Shown here one piece after another: positions 24,815-32,997 of a stretch of 64,000 nt of DNA. The notes beneath the pieces are model-generated. The model was not told where the DNA came from. It made no database searches and saw only the letters and a list, made by a program, of their open reading frames with translations. Positions within the stretch are counted from its first letter, which is position 1. Every line of letters begins with the position of its first letter. This stretch comes from DASSNU01 sp035701265 (GTDB lineage Bacteria > Gemmatimonadota > Gemmatimonadetes > Gemmatimonadales > Gemmatimonadaceae): NCBI GenBank assembly GCA_035701265.1, contig DASSNU010000015.1, positions 186,001-250,000 of the forward strand, in the 5' to 3' direction. The position numbers and the translations under genes were made by a program.

Positions 24815-25033
24815 ATGGCGACACTCGCACTGAATCCACCGAAACTCGGCTTCGTCATCGCCACGCGCGCCGCGCTCGCGTTCGGGGCCGGTCTGCTCGT
24901 CGCGCGAAAGCTCTCGCAGTCTCGCCGGGAACAGGTCGGGCGTGGCCTGGTGGCCTTTGGCGCGCTGACGACGATCCCCGCCGCCATCATGCTGCGGCAC
25001 AGTCGTGTGAGGCCGGGGGAGCCGCACAGTTGA
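24815..25033 (+). CDS. Small membrane protein near transketolase (72 aa)
   Basis: I use ATG 24815, with TGGAG upstream; the frame extends upstream to 24800 (MHGALMATLA). The product MATLALNPPKLGFVIATRAA continues with one strongly hydrophobic helix (LAFGAGLLVARKL) and a second short one (GLVAFGALTTIPAAIML). Proteins with the NPPKLGFVIATRAAL start and GALTTIP end are common small hypotheticals in several phyla. It may be part of the transketolase transcript, 82 bases downstream. Confidence 0.65.
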   Translation: MATLALNPPKLGFVIATRAALAFGAGLLVARKLSQSRREQVGRGLVAFGALTTIPAAIMLRHSRVRPGEPHS

Positions 25034-25155
25034 GGCGACACCAGGTGCGCACGCGGAGGCCACCATCGCCAACCGCTGGAAGAAAAAGTGGGATGGGGAA
25101 TGCGTCTCCGCGTGCTGCCTTCGGCCGCGCCGGCGCGTGAGCGAGGAGGAACGAG

Positions 25156-25620
25156 GTGATCGCGAAACAGATCGGCGGGAGTCGCGGGGAACGACGATTT
25201 GCGCTCGTGGGGGATGAAGGCGACGAGGTCGTGGCATCGTTGCGCGAGCTCGGCGGCGCCGAGCACGTGACGGGATTCTTTACCGGACTCGGCGGACTTC
25301 GCGAAGCGACGATCGCGTTCTGGAACCCGGAGACCAAGGTGTACGAGCCGCGCGACCTCCGCGAGCAGTTGGAGGTCGCCGCGCTCACCGGGAGCATCGC
25401 GCTCGCCGACGATGGCCCCAAGGTGCACGCGCACATCGTCGTCGCCGGCAGCGACGGACGCGCGTATGCGGGTCACCTGATCCGGGGCGTCGTGCGGCCG
25501 ACGCTCGAGCTGTCCTTCACGGAGTCGGCGACCGTGCTGCGGCGCGTGACGGACGAGGCCACCGGGCTTTCCCTGCTGCGGCTCTCGCTCGCCACGCAGG
25601 GCGCCGGCACGGAGGTGTAG
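25156..25620 (+). CDS. PPC (DUF296) domain protein
   Basis: Start GTG 25156 is preceded by AGGAGG at 25145-25150. The 154-residue protein fits the PPC domain: ALVGDEGDEVVASLRELGGA, TGFFTGLGGLREATIAFWNP, the central EVAALTGSIALADDGPKVHA and HIVVAGSDGRAYAGHLIRG. The paired His residues around KVHAHIVVAG and GHLI are the usual metal-binding positions. In plants the domain helps AT-hook proteins form trimers; in bacteria it is a stand-alone trimer of unknown role, sometimes DNA-associated. Confidence 0.88.
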   Translation: MIAKQIGGSRGERRFALVGDEGDEVVASLRELGGAEHVTGFFTGLGGLREATIAFWNPETKVYEPRDLREQLEVAALTGSIALADDGPKVHAHIVVAGSDGRAYAGHLIRGVVRPTLELSFTESATVLRRVTDEATGLSLLRLSLATQGAGTEV

Positions 25621-25748
25621 CACCAGCCGGCAGCGCCCCATCTCGTCGACCCGCGTGCAGGCACGGCCAATAGTGAGTCCGCGGCGCTCGTTCTCGCCTT
25701 GCAGCCACCGCGCCGCATCTTCGCGGCTCGCCGGTGCAGGTGCCAGAA

Positions 25749-25790
25749 CGTGCATCGGGCGGAGCACCCTTCTGCTCCGCCCGATGCACG
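25749..25790. terminator. Perfect 18-bp hairpin between convergent genes
   Basis: CGTGCATCGGGCGGAGCA at 25749-25766 pairs perfectly with TGCTCCGCCCGATGCACG at 25773-25790, with loop CCCTTC. It lies between the stop of the forward PPC gene (25620) and the stop of the reverse lipoprotein gene (25835). There is no clear T-run on the forward side; the reverse side has a short TTCT. It is most probably a bidirectional terminator. Confidence 0.7.
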
Positions 25791-25834
25791 CTTCCCATTC
25801 GTACGACCGCAGCGTCGCGGTCGCCCCGCCAGCG

Positions 25835-27481
25835 CTACTTCTGCGACACGCTCACCGACGCCGACGCGCCCGACGGACTGGTGGCCTTCAACACGAACAC
25901 CTGCGGCACCGTGCCCTGGAAGGAGAACTTGGCGCCACCGCCGGATGCCCCCTCGAAGGTCATCGGTCCGATCGTTTCCCCGGTCTGCGCGTTGGAGAGC
26001 ACCAGCGACGTTGCCGCCGGGTTGGTGCTCGTCGCTTCCACGCGCAACTGTTGCTTCTTCACCACGTATTCCGCCTTCGTGATGCGCACTACCTCCGTCG
26101 GCGCCTTGATGGTAAGCGTCGAGGTAACGGTCGTTCCGTTGAACGTCGCCGAGATGGTGACCGGCGTGTCGATGTTCACCGGATCGAACCTCACGTCGAA
26201 GTCCACGAAATCCGAGAAGGCCGGGACGGTGACGGTGGCCGGCGCTGTCGCGAGCGGGCTGCTGCTGCTCACCTGCACCGTGGCGGGCGCGAAGGTCTGG
26301 CGATTCAACAGGACGCGCAGGATCGCACCTCCCGACGCCGGCTGCGGCGACACGAACGGTCCCACGCCCGTGATCGTGAGCGGCGTTGCGGGCACTGCCG
26401 TATAGGGGAGGGACACGGTTCGCCCGTTGTACGATGCCGTCACCGTCACCGTGGTCGGCGCATCAACGGTGGCGGGTGGAAGCTGGAACGCACCGGTCCG
26501 GTAGCCCTGCGGCACGACGACGCTGTCCGGCACCGTCTGCGCCGCCGGATTGCTGCTCGTGAGCGCCACCACGGCACCTCCCTCCTGCGCGAAGTCCGTG
26601 AGAAGCACGGAGCCGAAGCCGGCCGAATTCAGGAACAGTCCGTCGGCAGCGAATCCATCTGCACGCGTCGCGAGATTCGGAACCACCTGCGGCACCGGAC
26701 TCCCCGCCGGCACCAGCGAGAAGGTGAGCGTCACGCCATTCAGCGAGCCTCCCGCCGGTGCACCGAAGTTTCCGTGGTTGAATCCGAACGCGGTCCCGAT
26801 GTTGTACGTGGTGAGATTCCCGCCCGGCAGAAGTATCCCGCCGCTCGCCGAGAAGGTGCCTGACCCATCGGCGGCCGGCATCGTCGCTCCGCGCAGCATG
26901 GGACCGGTGCCATCCGACTGGTCGAAGATGAGTAGGCTCCACGGACCCGCCGGCTCCAGCGCGAACAGTCCATTCTCGGCCATGCTGTTCCCTGTGACGG
27001 TCACACCATCGAGCGTCTGATCGATCGAATGGATGCGCAGCGAGGGATCCGTCACCGTCACCGTGTAGGTGATGTCGCGGATCTTCTCGGCGCCTTCCGC
27101 GCCGCCAACCACCAGCGGGCTCGGTTGTCCGGTGGCGGGATCGATGATCACGAACGAGAGCGACACCGTGCCGTCCGCGCCCGCGGCGGCGCTCACCGCA
27201 ACGTCGCCGAACTCATCCACGGGGGCGTTGACACCGAATGCGTTGGTCACGTTCGCCGGTGGTGAGCTGGGGGTGGCGAAGTTGCTGAACTGGACATCGC
27301 CGGCAACGAGGGTCCCGCCGTCGATCAGGTCGTTCAACCGAACCAGGCCGGACTCTCCGACTGCTGCACCGAGCACCGTCGCGCTGGGCGGCACCTCTGT
27401 AGGTACGGCGTGCTCGCTGCACGCGGTGAGCAGGCACGCAGCTGCCACCGCGCCAAGCAGGTACCTCGACGTTCCTTGCAT
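25835..27481 (-). CDS. Lipoprotein with Ig-like domains (548 aa)
   Basis: Start ATG 27481 has GGAG upstream; the longer frame reaching 27826 is not supported. The signal ends in a lipobox, LLTAC, at the Cys near residue 21, so the protein is probably an outer-membrane or inner-membrane lipoprotein. The first 250 residues are beta-rich (QFSNFATPSSPPANVTNAFG, SLSFVIIDPATGQPSPLVVG). The rest contains repeated Ig-like units (VTVTASYNGRTVSLPY, then VTISATFNGTTVTSTL) and the C-terminal GASASVSVSQK. It resembles surface adhesion or extracellular matrix lipoproteins. The promoter area lies beyond 27482. The gene ends just after a strong hairpin. Confidence 0.82.
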   Translation of the reverse strand: MQGTSRYLLGAVAAACLLTACSEHAVPTEVPPSATVLGAAVGESGLVRLNDLIDGGTLVAGDVQFSNFATPSSPPANVTNAFGVNAPVDEFGDVAVSAAAGADGTVSLSFVIIDPATGQPSPLVVGGAEGAEKIRDITYTVTVTDPSLRIHSIDQTLDGVTVTGNSMAENGLFALEPAGPWSLLIFDQSDGTGPMLRGATMPAADGSGTFSASGGILLPGGNLTTYNIGTAFGFNHGNFGAPAGGSLNGVTLTFSLVPAGSPVPQVVPNLATRADGFAADGLFLNSAGFGSVLLTDFAQEGGAVVALTSSNPAAQTVPDSVVVPQGYRTGAFQLPPATVDAPTTVTVTASYNGRTVSLPYTAVPATPLTITGVGPFVSPQPASGGAILRVLLNRQTFAPATVQVSSSSPLATAPATVTVPAFSDFVDFDVRFDPVNIDTPVTISATFNGTTVTSTLTIKAPTEVVRITKAEYVVKKQQLRVEATSTNPAATSLVLSNAQTGETIGPMTFEGASGGGAKFSFQGTVPQVFVLKATSPSGASASVSVSQK

Positions 27482-27875
27482 GTCCTTTCTCCATGGAGGA
27501 CGGGGTTGGGCCCGCCCCGATGCAAGACAACGCCCATGTTGGGTTATTCGGCCAACTCGTTGATGTACAATCCCTTGCGCAGCAGCGCAGATCGTCCCGT
27601 CCTGTATCGAAACGGAGCGGCTGGAACAGTTCGATACGAGCTGGAGCGGGCGCCGGCACGAGCGCAGCGCCCTGGCGTCGACGGCAGCGCGGAACTCATC
27701 GAGGCACGCTGAGCGCGAGCGCCGCACGGACCAGCCTTCCGGCAGCAAGCCCGGCCTGAACGAGGCGCGGTCGACCGTGCCGATCCCCCACCCGCCGGGT
27801 CGCGTGTGCCTCACCCCTATTGACATTCTATAGGAGCTGTCGCACCTTCTATAGAACGCCTATAGGGAACCCACG
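27482..27875. other. Divergent promoter region of lipoprotein and PadR genes
   Basis: This 394-base region separates the reverse lipoprotein gene and the forward PadR gene. It contains TTGACA at 27820 and the three CTATAG palindromes described separately. The segment 27500-27780 shows no gene-like frame; long Arg-rich frames are high-GC shadows. Confidence 0.45.
27820..27870 (+). promoter_or_regulatory. PadR operator region with three phased CTATAG palindromes
   Basis: TTGACA lies at 27820-27825. CTATAG palindromes lie at 27828-27833, 27849-27854 and 27860-27865, that is 21 and 11 bases apart (two and one helical turns). The spacing suggests stacked dimer binding on one face of DNA. A convincing -10 is not certain; TATAGG at 27861-27866 would leave about nine bases to the GTG start. 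The related region at 1574 also begins TTGACATTC. Confidence 0.6.
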
Positions 27876-28208
27876 GTGCCATCAAAACCCACGACGCTGC
27901 TCCAGGGCACACTCGACCTGCTCATCCTGAAATCGCTCGCGCTCGGTGAGCTGCACGGACTCGGCGTGTCCCGCCGGATCGAGGAGATCACGCGCGGCAC
28001 CTTCCGCGTGAAACCGGGCTCGCTCTTCCCCGCCCTGCATCGCATGGAGGATGCCGGGTGGCTCATCTCGGAATGGGGGGCGTCGGAGAACAACCGGCGC
28101 GCCAAGTACTACCGGCTCACCCCCGCCGGCCGGCGCCAGCTCCAGTCGGAGGTGGGGGAGTGGAAGCGCATCGCGCTCGGCATCTCCTTCGCCCTGCAAG
28201 CCAACTGA
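27876..28208 (+). CDS. PadR family transcriptional regulator (permease-linked, class 1)
   Basis: The start is GTG 27876; 110 residues. It has TTLLQGTLDLLILKSLALGE, HGLGVSRRIEEITRGTFRVK, GSLFPALHRMEDAGWLISEW and SENNRRAKYYRLTPAGRRQL. This is the same class of PadR as at 1654 and 58597. The permease follows 78 bases downstream, probably co-transcribed. Three CTATAG palindromes lie just upstream, consistent with autorepression. Confidence 0.9.
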   Translation: MPSKPTTLLQGTLDLLILKSLALGELHGLGVSRRIEEITRGTFRVKPGSLFPALHRMEDAGWLISEWGASENNRRAKYYRLTPAGRRQLQSEVGEWKRIALGISFALQAN

Positions 28209-28286
28209 CCACCATTGACGCGCGCGCGGCAACGTGCCGCGCGGTCCCCGCACCTCGCGCGGCCACCTGCCGCCGGAGCCGTCACC

Positions 28287-30926
28287 ATGAAACGCCCCGA
28301 TCTGGACGAGGAAATCCAATCGTACGTGGAGCTGCTGGTCGCCGAGAAGATGAAGGCCGGCATGACGCGTGAGGAAGCGACGCGGGCGGCGCGCCTCGAG
28401 GTGGGCGGCACATCGCACATCGCCGAGGAGGTGCGTGAAGCGAGGCGCGGCGCGGTGGTCGACGCCACGCTGCGCGACCTGCGATTCGGATGGCGAATGC
28501 TCCGCCGCTCCCCCGGATTCGCGGCGGTCGCCATCCTCACCATCGGTCTCGGCATCGGCGCGAACACGGCCATCTTCTCCGTGGTGAACGGCGTCGTGCG
28601 GAAGCCGCTCGCCTATCCCCAGCCGGACCGGCTCATGTTTCTCACGAGCCAGTTTCCCACCATGCACTACGACAAGTTCTGGGTCTCGCCGCCGGAGTAC
28701 ATGGAGTACCGGGAGCACACACGCGCCTTCTCGGGGATGGCCGCGTATACCACCGGCGCGCTGAACGTGAGCGAGCGCAGCAGCCCGGAGCAGGTGAACA
28801 CCGCGTTCGTCACCACCAACATGTTCAGCGTGCTCGGCGTGTCGCCGGAACGGGGACGCGTGTTCACCGAGGCGGAGGGCCTGCCGAACGCGGACCCGGT
28901 GGTGGTGATCGGCGATGAGCTCTGGCGACGCGCCTTCGGCGCCGATCCGTCGATCGTCGGCAAGCAGATCCAGATCCAGGGCGTCGACCAGACGGTGGTC
29001 GGCATCATGCCTCCCGGGTTCGACCTCCACGACTCCAAGTCCCAGATCTGGATACCGCTCACTCTCGATCCCGCCAACCGCAGCAATCGTGGCAACCACT
29101 TCCTGCGGCTCGTCGGGCGCCTCGCGCCGGGCGTCACGCCACAGCAGGCGCAGAGCGAGCTGAAGCTGTTCCTCACGCAGTGGGGATCGTGGGTGGGCGC
29201 CACGACGGGAGCAGCGTCCGTTCACGTCCCCAACGACAGCACGCATCCGTTCGTGATGATGCCGCTGCGCGACGAAGTGGTCGGCAACGTGGCCAAAGCG
29301 TTGTGGGTCCTGCAGGGTGCGGTCGCGCTCGTGCTGCTCATTGCCTGCGCGAACGTAGCCAACCTGCTCCTCGCACGCGCCGAGTCGCGGCATCAGGAGT
29401 TCGCGGTACGCACGGCGCTCGGCGCGAGCCGCACGCGCGTCCTGCGGCAGTTCATGACCGAAGGGATCGTGCTCTCTACGGCAGGCGCGGTGCTCGGGCT
29501 GATTATCGCCTACTGGGGGCTCAAGGCCATCTTGCTCGCCGATCCCGGGAACATTCCGCGCATCGAGGACATCGGCCTCGATCCGTGGGTGCTCGGCTTC
29601 ACGGTGCTCGTCGCGATCGCCACCGGGCTCGTATTCGGTCTCGCTCCGTTGCTCCACATGGGCGGCCGGTCGGTGACGCTCGCCACCAGAGAGGGTGGAG
29701 CGCGCACCACATCGACCGCGGGGCGAAACCGTGTGCGCCGCGCGCTGGTGACCGGGGAGATCGCGCTGGCGGTGACGCTCGTGATCGGCGCGGGATTGCT
29801 CATCCGGAGCTTCGCGAACCTCACCAGCGTGGATCCCGGCTTCGACTCGCGCGACCGTGTGACGTTCGGGCTCGTGCTGCCGCAGGCATCGTATCCCGAT
29901 GCGGAGCAGCGCCTGCGCTTCTTCCGCGACCTGCACGACAGGATCGAGGCGATTCCCGGCGTGCGTGAAGCGTCGATGATGCAGGGGTTGCCGCCCTACC
30001 GGCGCGTGAACGCCAACGACACGCAGTTCGAGGGATACACGTACGTCCCCGGCTCCGGCGGTCCCATCCCCAACGTGGATTACTTTCAGGTGATCGCCGA
30101 GGGGTACTTCCAGACGATGGGGATCCCCATCGTGGAAGGGCGCGCGTTCACGAAAACCGACGCCGTCGGCGCGCCGGTGGTAATCATCAACCAGGCGCTG
30201 GCGAAGAAGTTCTATCCCAATCAGAACCCGATCGGCAGGCGCATCAATCCGTACCTGACGCAGGACACCACCTGGTTCACGATCGTCGGCATCGCCAGGG
30301 ACGTGAAGCAGGGCGGACTGGATGTACCGGCCGGGACGGAGCTGTACCTCGACTACGCGCAGCTTCCGCGCGTGGCCGGCTTCGCGCCCGGGCAGATGAA
30401 CGTGGTGCTCCGCTCGAGTCGCCCGCTGGCGGCGCTGTCGCCCGCCCTTCGCTCGGCTGTCCGCACGATGGATCCCGAGCTCCCCATCGTGCAGATGCGG
30501 ACGATGGATGACGTGGTGGGCGCGTCGGTGACGCGGCAGCGGTTCCTGTCGCTCCTGCTCGGCGTGTTCGCCGCGGTCGCGCTCGTGTTGGCGGCGATCG
30601 GGACGTACGGCGTGCTCGCCTACATGGTGACCGAGCGCAATCAGGAGATCGGCATCCGCATGGCGCTCGGCGCGAGCCATGGGCGCGTGGTGGGGATGGT
30701 GATGCGCAGCGGGCTCGCCATCGCGGCGGTCGGGATCCTGGTCGGCGTGGTGGGCGCGTTCGCGCTGTCGCGCGTGACGAGATCGCTGCTGTACGACGTG
30801 TCGCCCGTCGATCCGCTCACCTACGGCGTGGTGGCCATCGTGATCGCGCTGGTGGCAGCTGGCGCGTGTATTCTCCCGTCGCGCCGCGCCACGCGGGTCG
30901 ATCCGATCTCCGCGTTGCGGTCGTAG
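28287..30926 (+). CDS. ADOP-type duplicated ABC permease (MacB/FtsX), class 1 N-terminus
   Basis: I take ATG 28287 (MKRPDLDEEIQSYVELLVAE), which is preceded by GGAG and matches relatives. The 879-residue protein has the soluble N-terminal domain DLDEEIQSYVELLVAEKMKA with the helix ATRAARLEVGG (residues about 1-65), then TM1 at GFAAVAILTIGLGIGANTAI. The first FtsX unit is at LWVLQGAVALVLLIACANVA, and the second repeat starts at RVRRALVTGEIALAVTLVIG and ends with SRRATRVDPISALRS. It has no ATPase of its own. Function is inferred only as far as envelope transport or mechanotransmission of the MacB type. Confidence 0.92.
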   Translation: MKRPDLDEEIQSYVELLVAEKMKAGMTREEATRAARLEVGGTSHIAEEVREARRGAVVDATLRDLRFGWRMLRRSPGFAAVAILTIGLGIGANTAIFSVVNGVVRKPLAYPQPDRLMFLTSQFPTMHYDKFWVSPPEYMEYREHTRAFSGMAAYTTGALNVSERSSPEQVNTAFVTTNMFSVLGVSPERGRVFTEAEGLPNADPVVVIGDELWRRAFGADPSIVGKQIQIQGVDQTVVGIMPPGFDLHDSKSQIWIPLTLDPANRSNRGNHFLRLVGRLAPGVTPQQAQSELKLFLTQWGSWVGATTGAASVHVPNDSTHPFVMMPLRDEVVGNVAKALWVLQGAVALVLLIACANVANLLLARAESRHQEFAVRTALGASRTRVLRQFMTEGIVLSTAGAVLGLIIAYWGLKAILLADPGNIPRIEDIGLDPWVLGFTVLVAIATGLVFGLAPLLHMGGRSVTLATREGGARTTSTAGRNRVRRALVTGEIALAVTLVIGAGLLIRSFANLTSVDPGFDSRDRVTFGLVLPQASYPDAEQRLRFFRDLHDRIEAIPGVREASMMQGLPPYRRVNANDTQFEGYTYVPGSGGPIPNVDYFQVIAEGYFQTMGIPIVEGRAFTKTDAVGAPVVIINQALAKKFYPNQNPIGRRINPYLTQDTTWFTIVGIARDVKQGGLDVPAGTELYLDYAQLPRVAGFAPGQMNVVLRSSRPLAALSPALRSAVRTMDPELPIVQMRTMDDVVGASVTRQRFLSLLLGVFAAVALVLAAIGTYGVLAYMVTERNQEIGIRMALGASHGRVVGMVMRSGLAIAAVGILVGVVGAFALSRVTRSLLYDVSPVDPLTYGVVAIVIALVAAGACILPSRRATRVDPISALRS

Positions 30927-31017
30927 ACGCTGGGCGCGGCCGCCCGTACACGGCGGACGCCGCGCCACCCGGCACGGCGCCTGAGCGTACGGGCTCAGGG
31001 GCATCCCAGTGCGGGCC

Positions 31018-31069
31018 TTGACATGCAAGGGATGGCTTGCCTATAATACAGGCAAGTTATCTCTTGCCT
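31018..31069 (+). promoter_or_regulatory. Consensus promoter with palindromic operator of ArsR operon
   Basis: TTGACA at 31018-31023 and TATAAT at 31042-31047 are both perfect, with an 18-base spacer. CTTGCCT at 31036-31042 and AGGCAAG at 31050-31056 form an inverted repeat that covers the -10. A third half-site CTTGCCT lies at 31063-31069 and a GCAAGG half-site at 31025-31030. The ArsR gene starts at 31075 or 31081, so autorepression is very likely. Confidence 0.8.
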
Positions 31070-31074
31070 TTTGC

Positions 31075-31416
31075 ATGCCCATGACGCAGCACATTCCCGA
31101 CACCGATCTGCTCTTCCGCGCGCTGGCCGACCCCAGCCGCCGCAAGATGCTGGACCTGCTGCATGCCCACGATGGTCGCACGTTGAAGGAGCTGTGCGAG
31201 CATCTGGACATGACGCGCCAGGGGGTGACGCAGCACCTGGACGTGCTGGAGACGGCGAACCTGGTCGTCACCATGCGGCGCGGCCGGGAGAAGCTGCACT
31301 TCCTCAATCCCGTGCCGCTGCAGGAGATCTACGACCGCTGGATCGCGAAGTTCGAGAAGCCGCGCCTCAAGGCGCTGGGAACCCTGAAACGCCGACTGGA
31401 GAGAACCAATGCCTAG
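31075..31416 (+). CDS. ArsR-family winged-helix regulator (SRPBCC-linked)
   Basis: ATG 31075 or ATG 31081 are both possible starts; I use the upstream one. The product of about 113 residues has HIPDTDLLFRALADPSRRKM, LDLLHAHDGRTLKELCEHLD, MTRQGVTQHLDVLETANLVV and RREKLHFLNPVPLQEIYDRW-type sequence, typical of ArsR proteins paired with SRPBCC genes. Its stop lies within the next gene (eight-base overlap, 31409-31416). The perfect promoter with the CTTGCCT dyad points to autorepression relieved by a ligand. Confidence 0.92.
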   Translation: MPMTQHIPDTDLLFRALADPSRRKMLDLLHAHDGRTLKELCEHLDMTRQGVTQHLDVLETANLVVTMRRGREKLHFLNPVPLQEIYDRWIAKFEKPRLKALGTLKRRLERTNA

Positions 31417-31885
31417 ATCGACCTTCGTCTACGTGACGTACATCCGCACCACACCGGAGGAGCTGTGGTCCGCGCTCACGGATGCGGAGTTCATGAAGCA
31501 GTACTGGTTCGGTACGCACTGCGAGAGCGAGTGGACGGCAGGATCGCCGTGGAAGATGGTGTATCCCGACGGGCGCATCACCGACATGGGGGAGATCGTC
31601 GAGTCCGAGCCGCCGCGGCGGTTGGTGATTCGCTGGCGGAACGAATTCAAGCCCGAGCTCAAGGCGGAAGGCGAATCGCTGTGTACCATGGAGCTGGAGC
31701 CTGTCGGAGCGGCGGTCAAGCTCTCCATCACGCACACCATCGAGCGCGAGCACTCGAAGCTGATCGTGGCGGTGTCCGGCGGGTGGCCGAAGATCATCTC
31801 CAATCTCAAGTCGCTTCTCGAGACCGGTTCCATCGCGCTGGAGCAGGCGTATCCGGCGGCGAGCGCTTCCGCGGGGGCGAAGTAG
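31409..31885 (+). CDS. SRPBCC (AHSA1) domain protein
   Basis: The 158-residue product starts MPRSTFVYVTYIRTTPEELW. It has the helix-grip fold blocks WSALTDAEFMKQYWFG, WTAGSPWKMVYPDGRITDMG, ESEPPRRLVIRWRNEF and HTIEREHSKLIVAVSGGWPK. It is translationally coupled to the ArsR gene. As in the operon at 10777-11678, the pair probably senses and handles a hydrophobic small molecule. This second copy has no hydrolase behind it. Confidence 0.92.
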   Translation: MPRSTFVYVTYIRTTPEELWSALTDAEFMKQYWFGTHCESEWTAGSPWKMVYPDGRITDMGEIVESEPPRRLVIRWRNEFKPELKAEGESLCTMELEPVGAAVKLSITHTIEREHSKLIVAVSGGWPKIISNLKSLLETGSIALEQAYPAASASAGAK

Positions 31886-31916
31886 GACGGGATGCGCAGG
31901 GGAGGACAAGCGGGGC

Positions 31917-31960
31917 GTGGCGGGTGGCGGTACAATTGAATACGATCACCCACCCGCCAC
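31917..31960 (+). repeat. Inverted repeat upstream of membrane gene
   Basis: GTGGCGGGTGG at 31917-31927 pairs with CCACCCGCCAC at 31950-31960 (11 base pairs, 22-base loop). It sits between the SRPBCC stop and the start at 31973, so it could end the ArsR-SRPBCC transcript or fold in the leader of the next one. There is no T-run. Confidence 0.45.
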
Positions 31961-31972
31961 CCACGAGGCTCG

Positions 31973-32527
31973 ATGCGCTCCGCACGCTGGATCCGGCTGA
32001 TCGGCATCTGGCAGATGGCCGGGGGCGTGATCACCGCGATCACGTTCCTCGACGCCATCCGCGCACTACCGGCTGGAAAGCCGCTGGACGTCGTCATCGT
32101 GCTGTGCGCTGTGACCATCGCCATCGCCACCGCGGTCGTCGGCTACGGGCTCTATCGCGGACGCGCCGCTGCGCTGGCACCCTCGATGATCGCGCAGGTT
32201 CTGCAGGTGGTGGCCTTCAACATCGGGGGAACGGTCTATCAGTTGACGCTCGGTCCGTACCTCTACTTCACGGTTGTATTCGGGGAGCGCGTCACGGTCG
32301 GGGTCGGTTTCATGCCCCGGATGCTCTTCGCTCTCAGCGCCGTGGGACCGAGTACCGCCGCAGTGAATCTCCTCGCGCTCTGGTGCTTCTGGAAACTACT
32401 GTGGACGGAGCCGCATCAGCTTCTCGATCACAGAGACGCCCGCACCTCACCTCCGCCGGAGTCCGCAGCGGCCGAGCCGCCGCCCGTATCTCCGCTGGGT
32501 GATGCGATCGAGCAGTCGAGAGGGTGA
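31973..32527 (+). CDS. Hypothetical membrane protein, coupled to a VOC gene
   Basis: The 184-residue product has about four membrane helices (IGIWQMAGGVITAITFLDAI, VVIVLCAVTIAIATAVVGYG, LAPSMIAQVLQVVAFNIGG and AVNLLALWCFWKLLWT) and a Pro-rich cytoplasmic tail. I recognise no family. It overlaps the next gene by four bases (GTGA at 32524-32527). Confidence 0.65.
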   Translation: MRSARWIRLIGIWQMAGGVITAITFLDAIRALPAGKPLDVVIVLCAVTIAIATAVVGYGLYRGRAAALAPSMIAQVLQVVAFNIGGTVYQLTLGPYLYFTVVFGERVTVGVGFMPRMLFALSAVGPSTAAVNLLALWCFWKLLWTEPHQLLDHRDARTSPPPESAAAEPPPVSPLGDAIEQSRG

Positions 32528-32907
32528 GCACCATGCCCGCATTGCCGACCTCCGATCCGGCACAGTTCGTTCAGGGGGCGACGGTCCTGCATGTCCCCGA
32601 TGTACAGGCGACCGCCGTCTTCTATCGCGATGTGCTGGGGTTCACCTGGGATTTCGGTGACGACCGCTATGCCGTCGTCTGGCGCGACAACTCCGCCATT
32701 CACTTTCTGCGTGACGACGGATCACCGAGCGGCGTGCACCTGTTCCAGTGGGTGCGGGACGTCGATGCCTACTACGGCGAGATTCTCGGTCGGGGCGCGC
32801 TGGTCGCCGCCGAGCCCGCGGATCAGCCGTACGGCATGCGAGAGTTCTCGGTGGAGGACCCCAATGGGGTACGGATCGTGTTCGGTCAGGACATCGATCA
32901 CGATTGA
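32524..32907 (+). CDS. VOC family protein
   Basis: Start GTG 32524 overlaps the membrane gene stop; ATG 32533 is an alternative. The 127-residue product has VQGATVLHVPDVQATAVFYR, DVLGFTWDFGD, GVHLFQWVRDVDAYYGEI and the closing VEDPNGVRIVFGQD. Metal-site residues are not fully classic (His in VLHV, Gln in LFQW). Bleomycin-resistance-like or dioxygenase-like roles are both possible. Confidence 0.85.
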   Translation: MSTMPALPTSDPAQFVQGATVLHVPDVQATAVFYRDVLGFTWDFGDDRYAVVWRDNSAIHFLRDDGSPSGVHLFQWVRDVDAYYGEILGRGALVAAEPADQPYGMREFSVEDPNGVRIVFGQDIDHD

Positions 32908-32997
32908 TAGCGACGTGCATCGAACCGAGGAGGGCACGTGGATCTCGATCTCGTCCTAGTCACCCGGCTGCGGATCGCCTCGTCTACCCCACGCATC

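Noticed and set aside
27882..31028. Reverse open frame of about 1048 codons across the second PadR-permease unit
   Set aside because: It covers two recognised genes on the other strand and has shadow composition (many His, Arg, Asp, Glu). No domain is recognisable.
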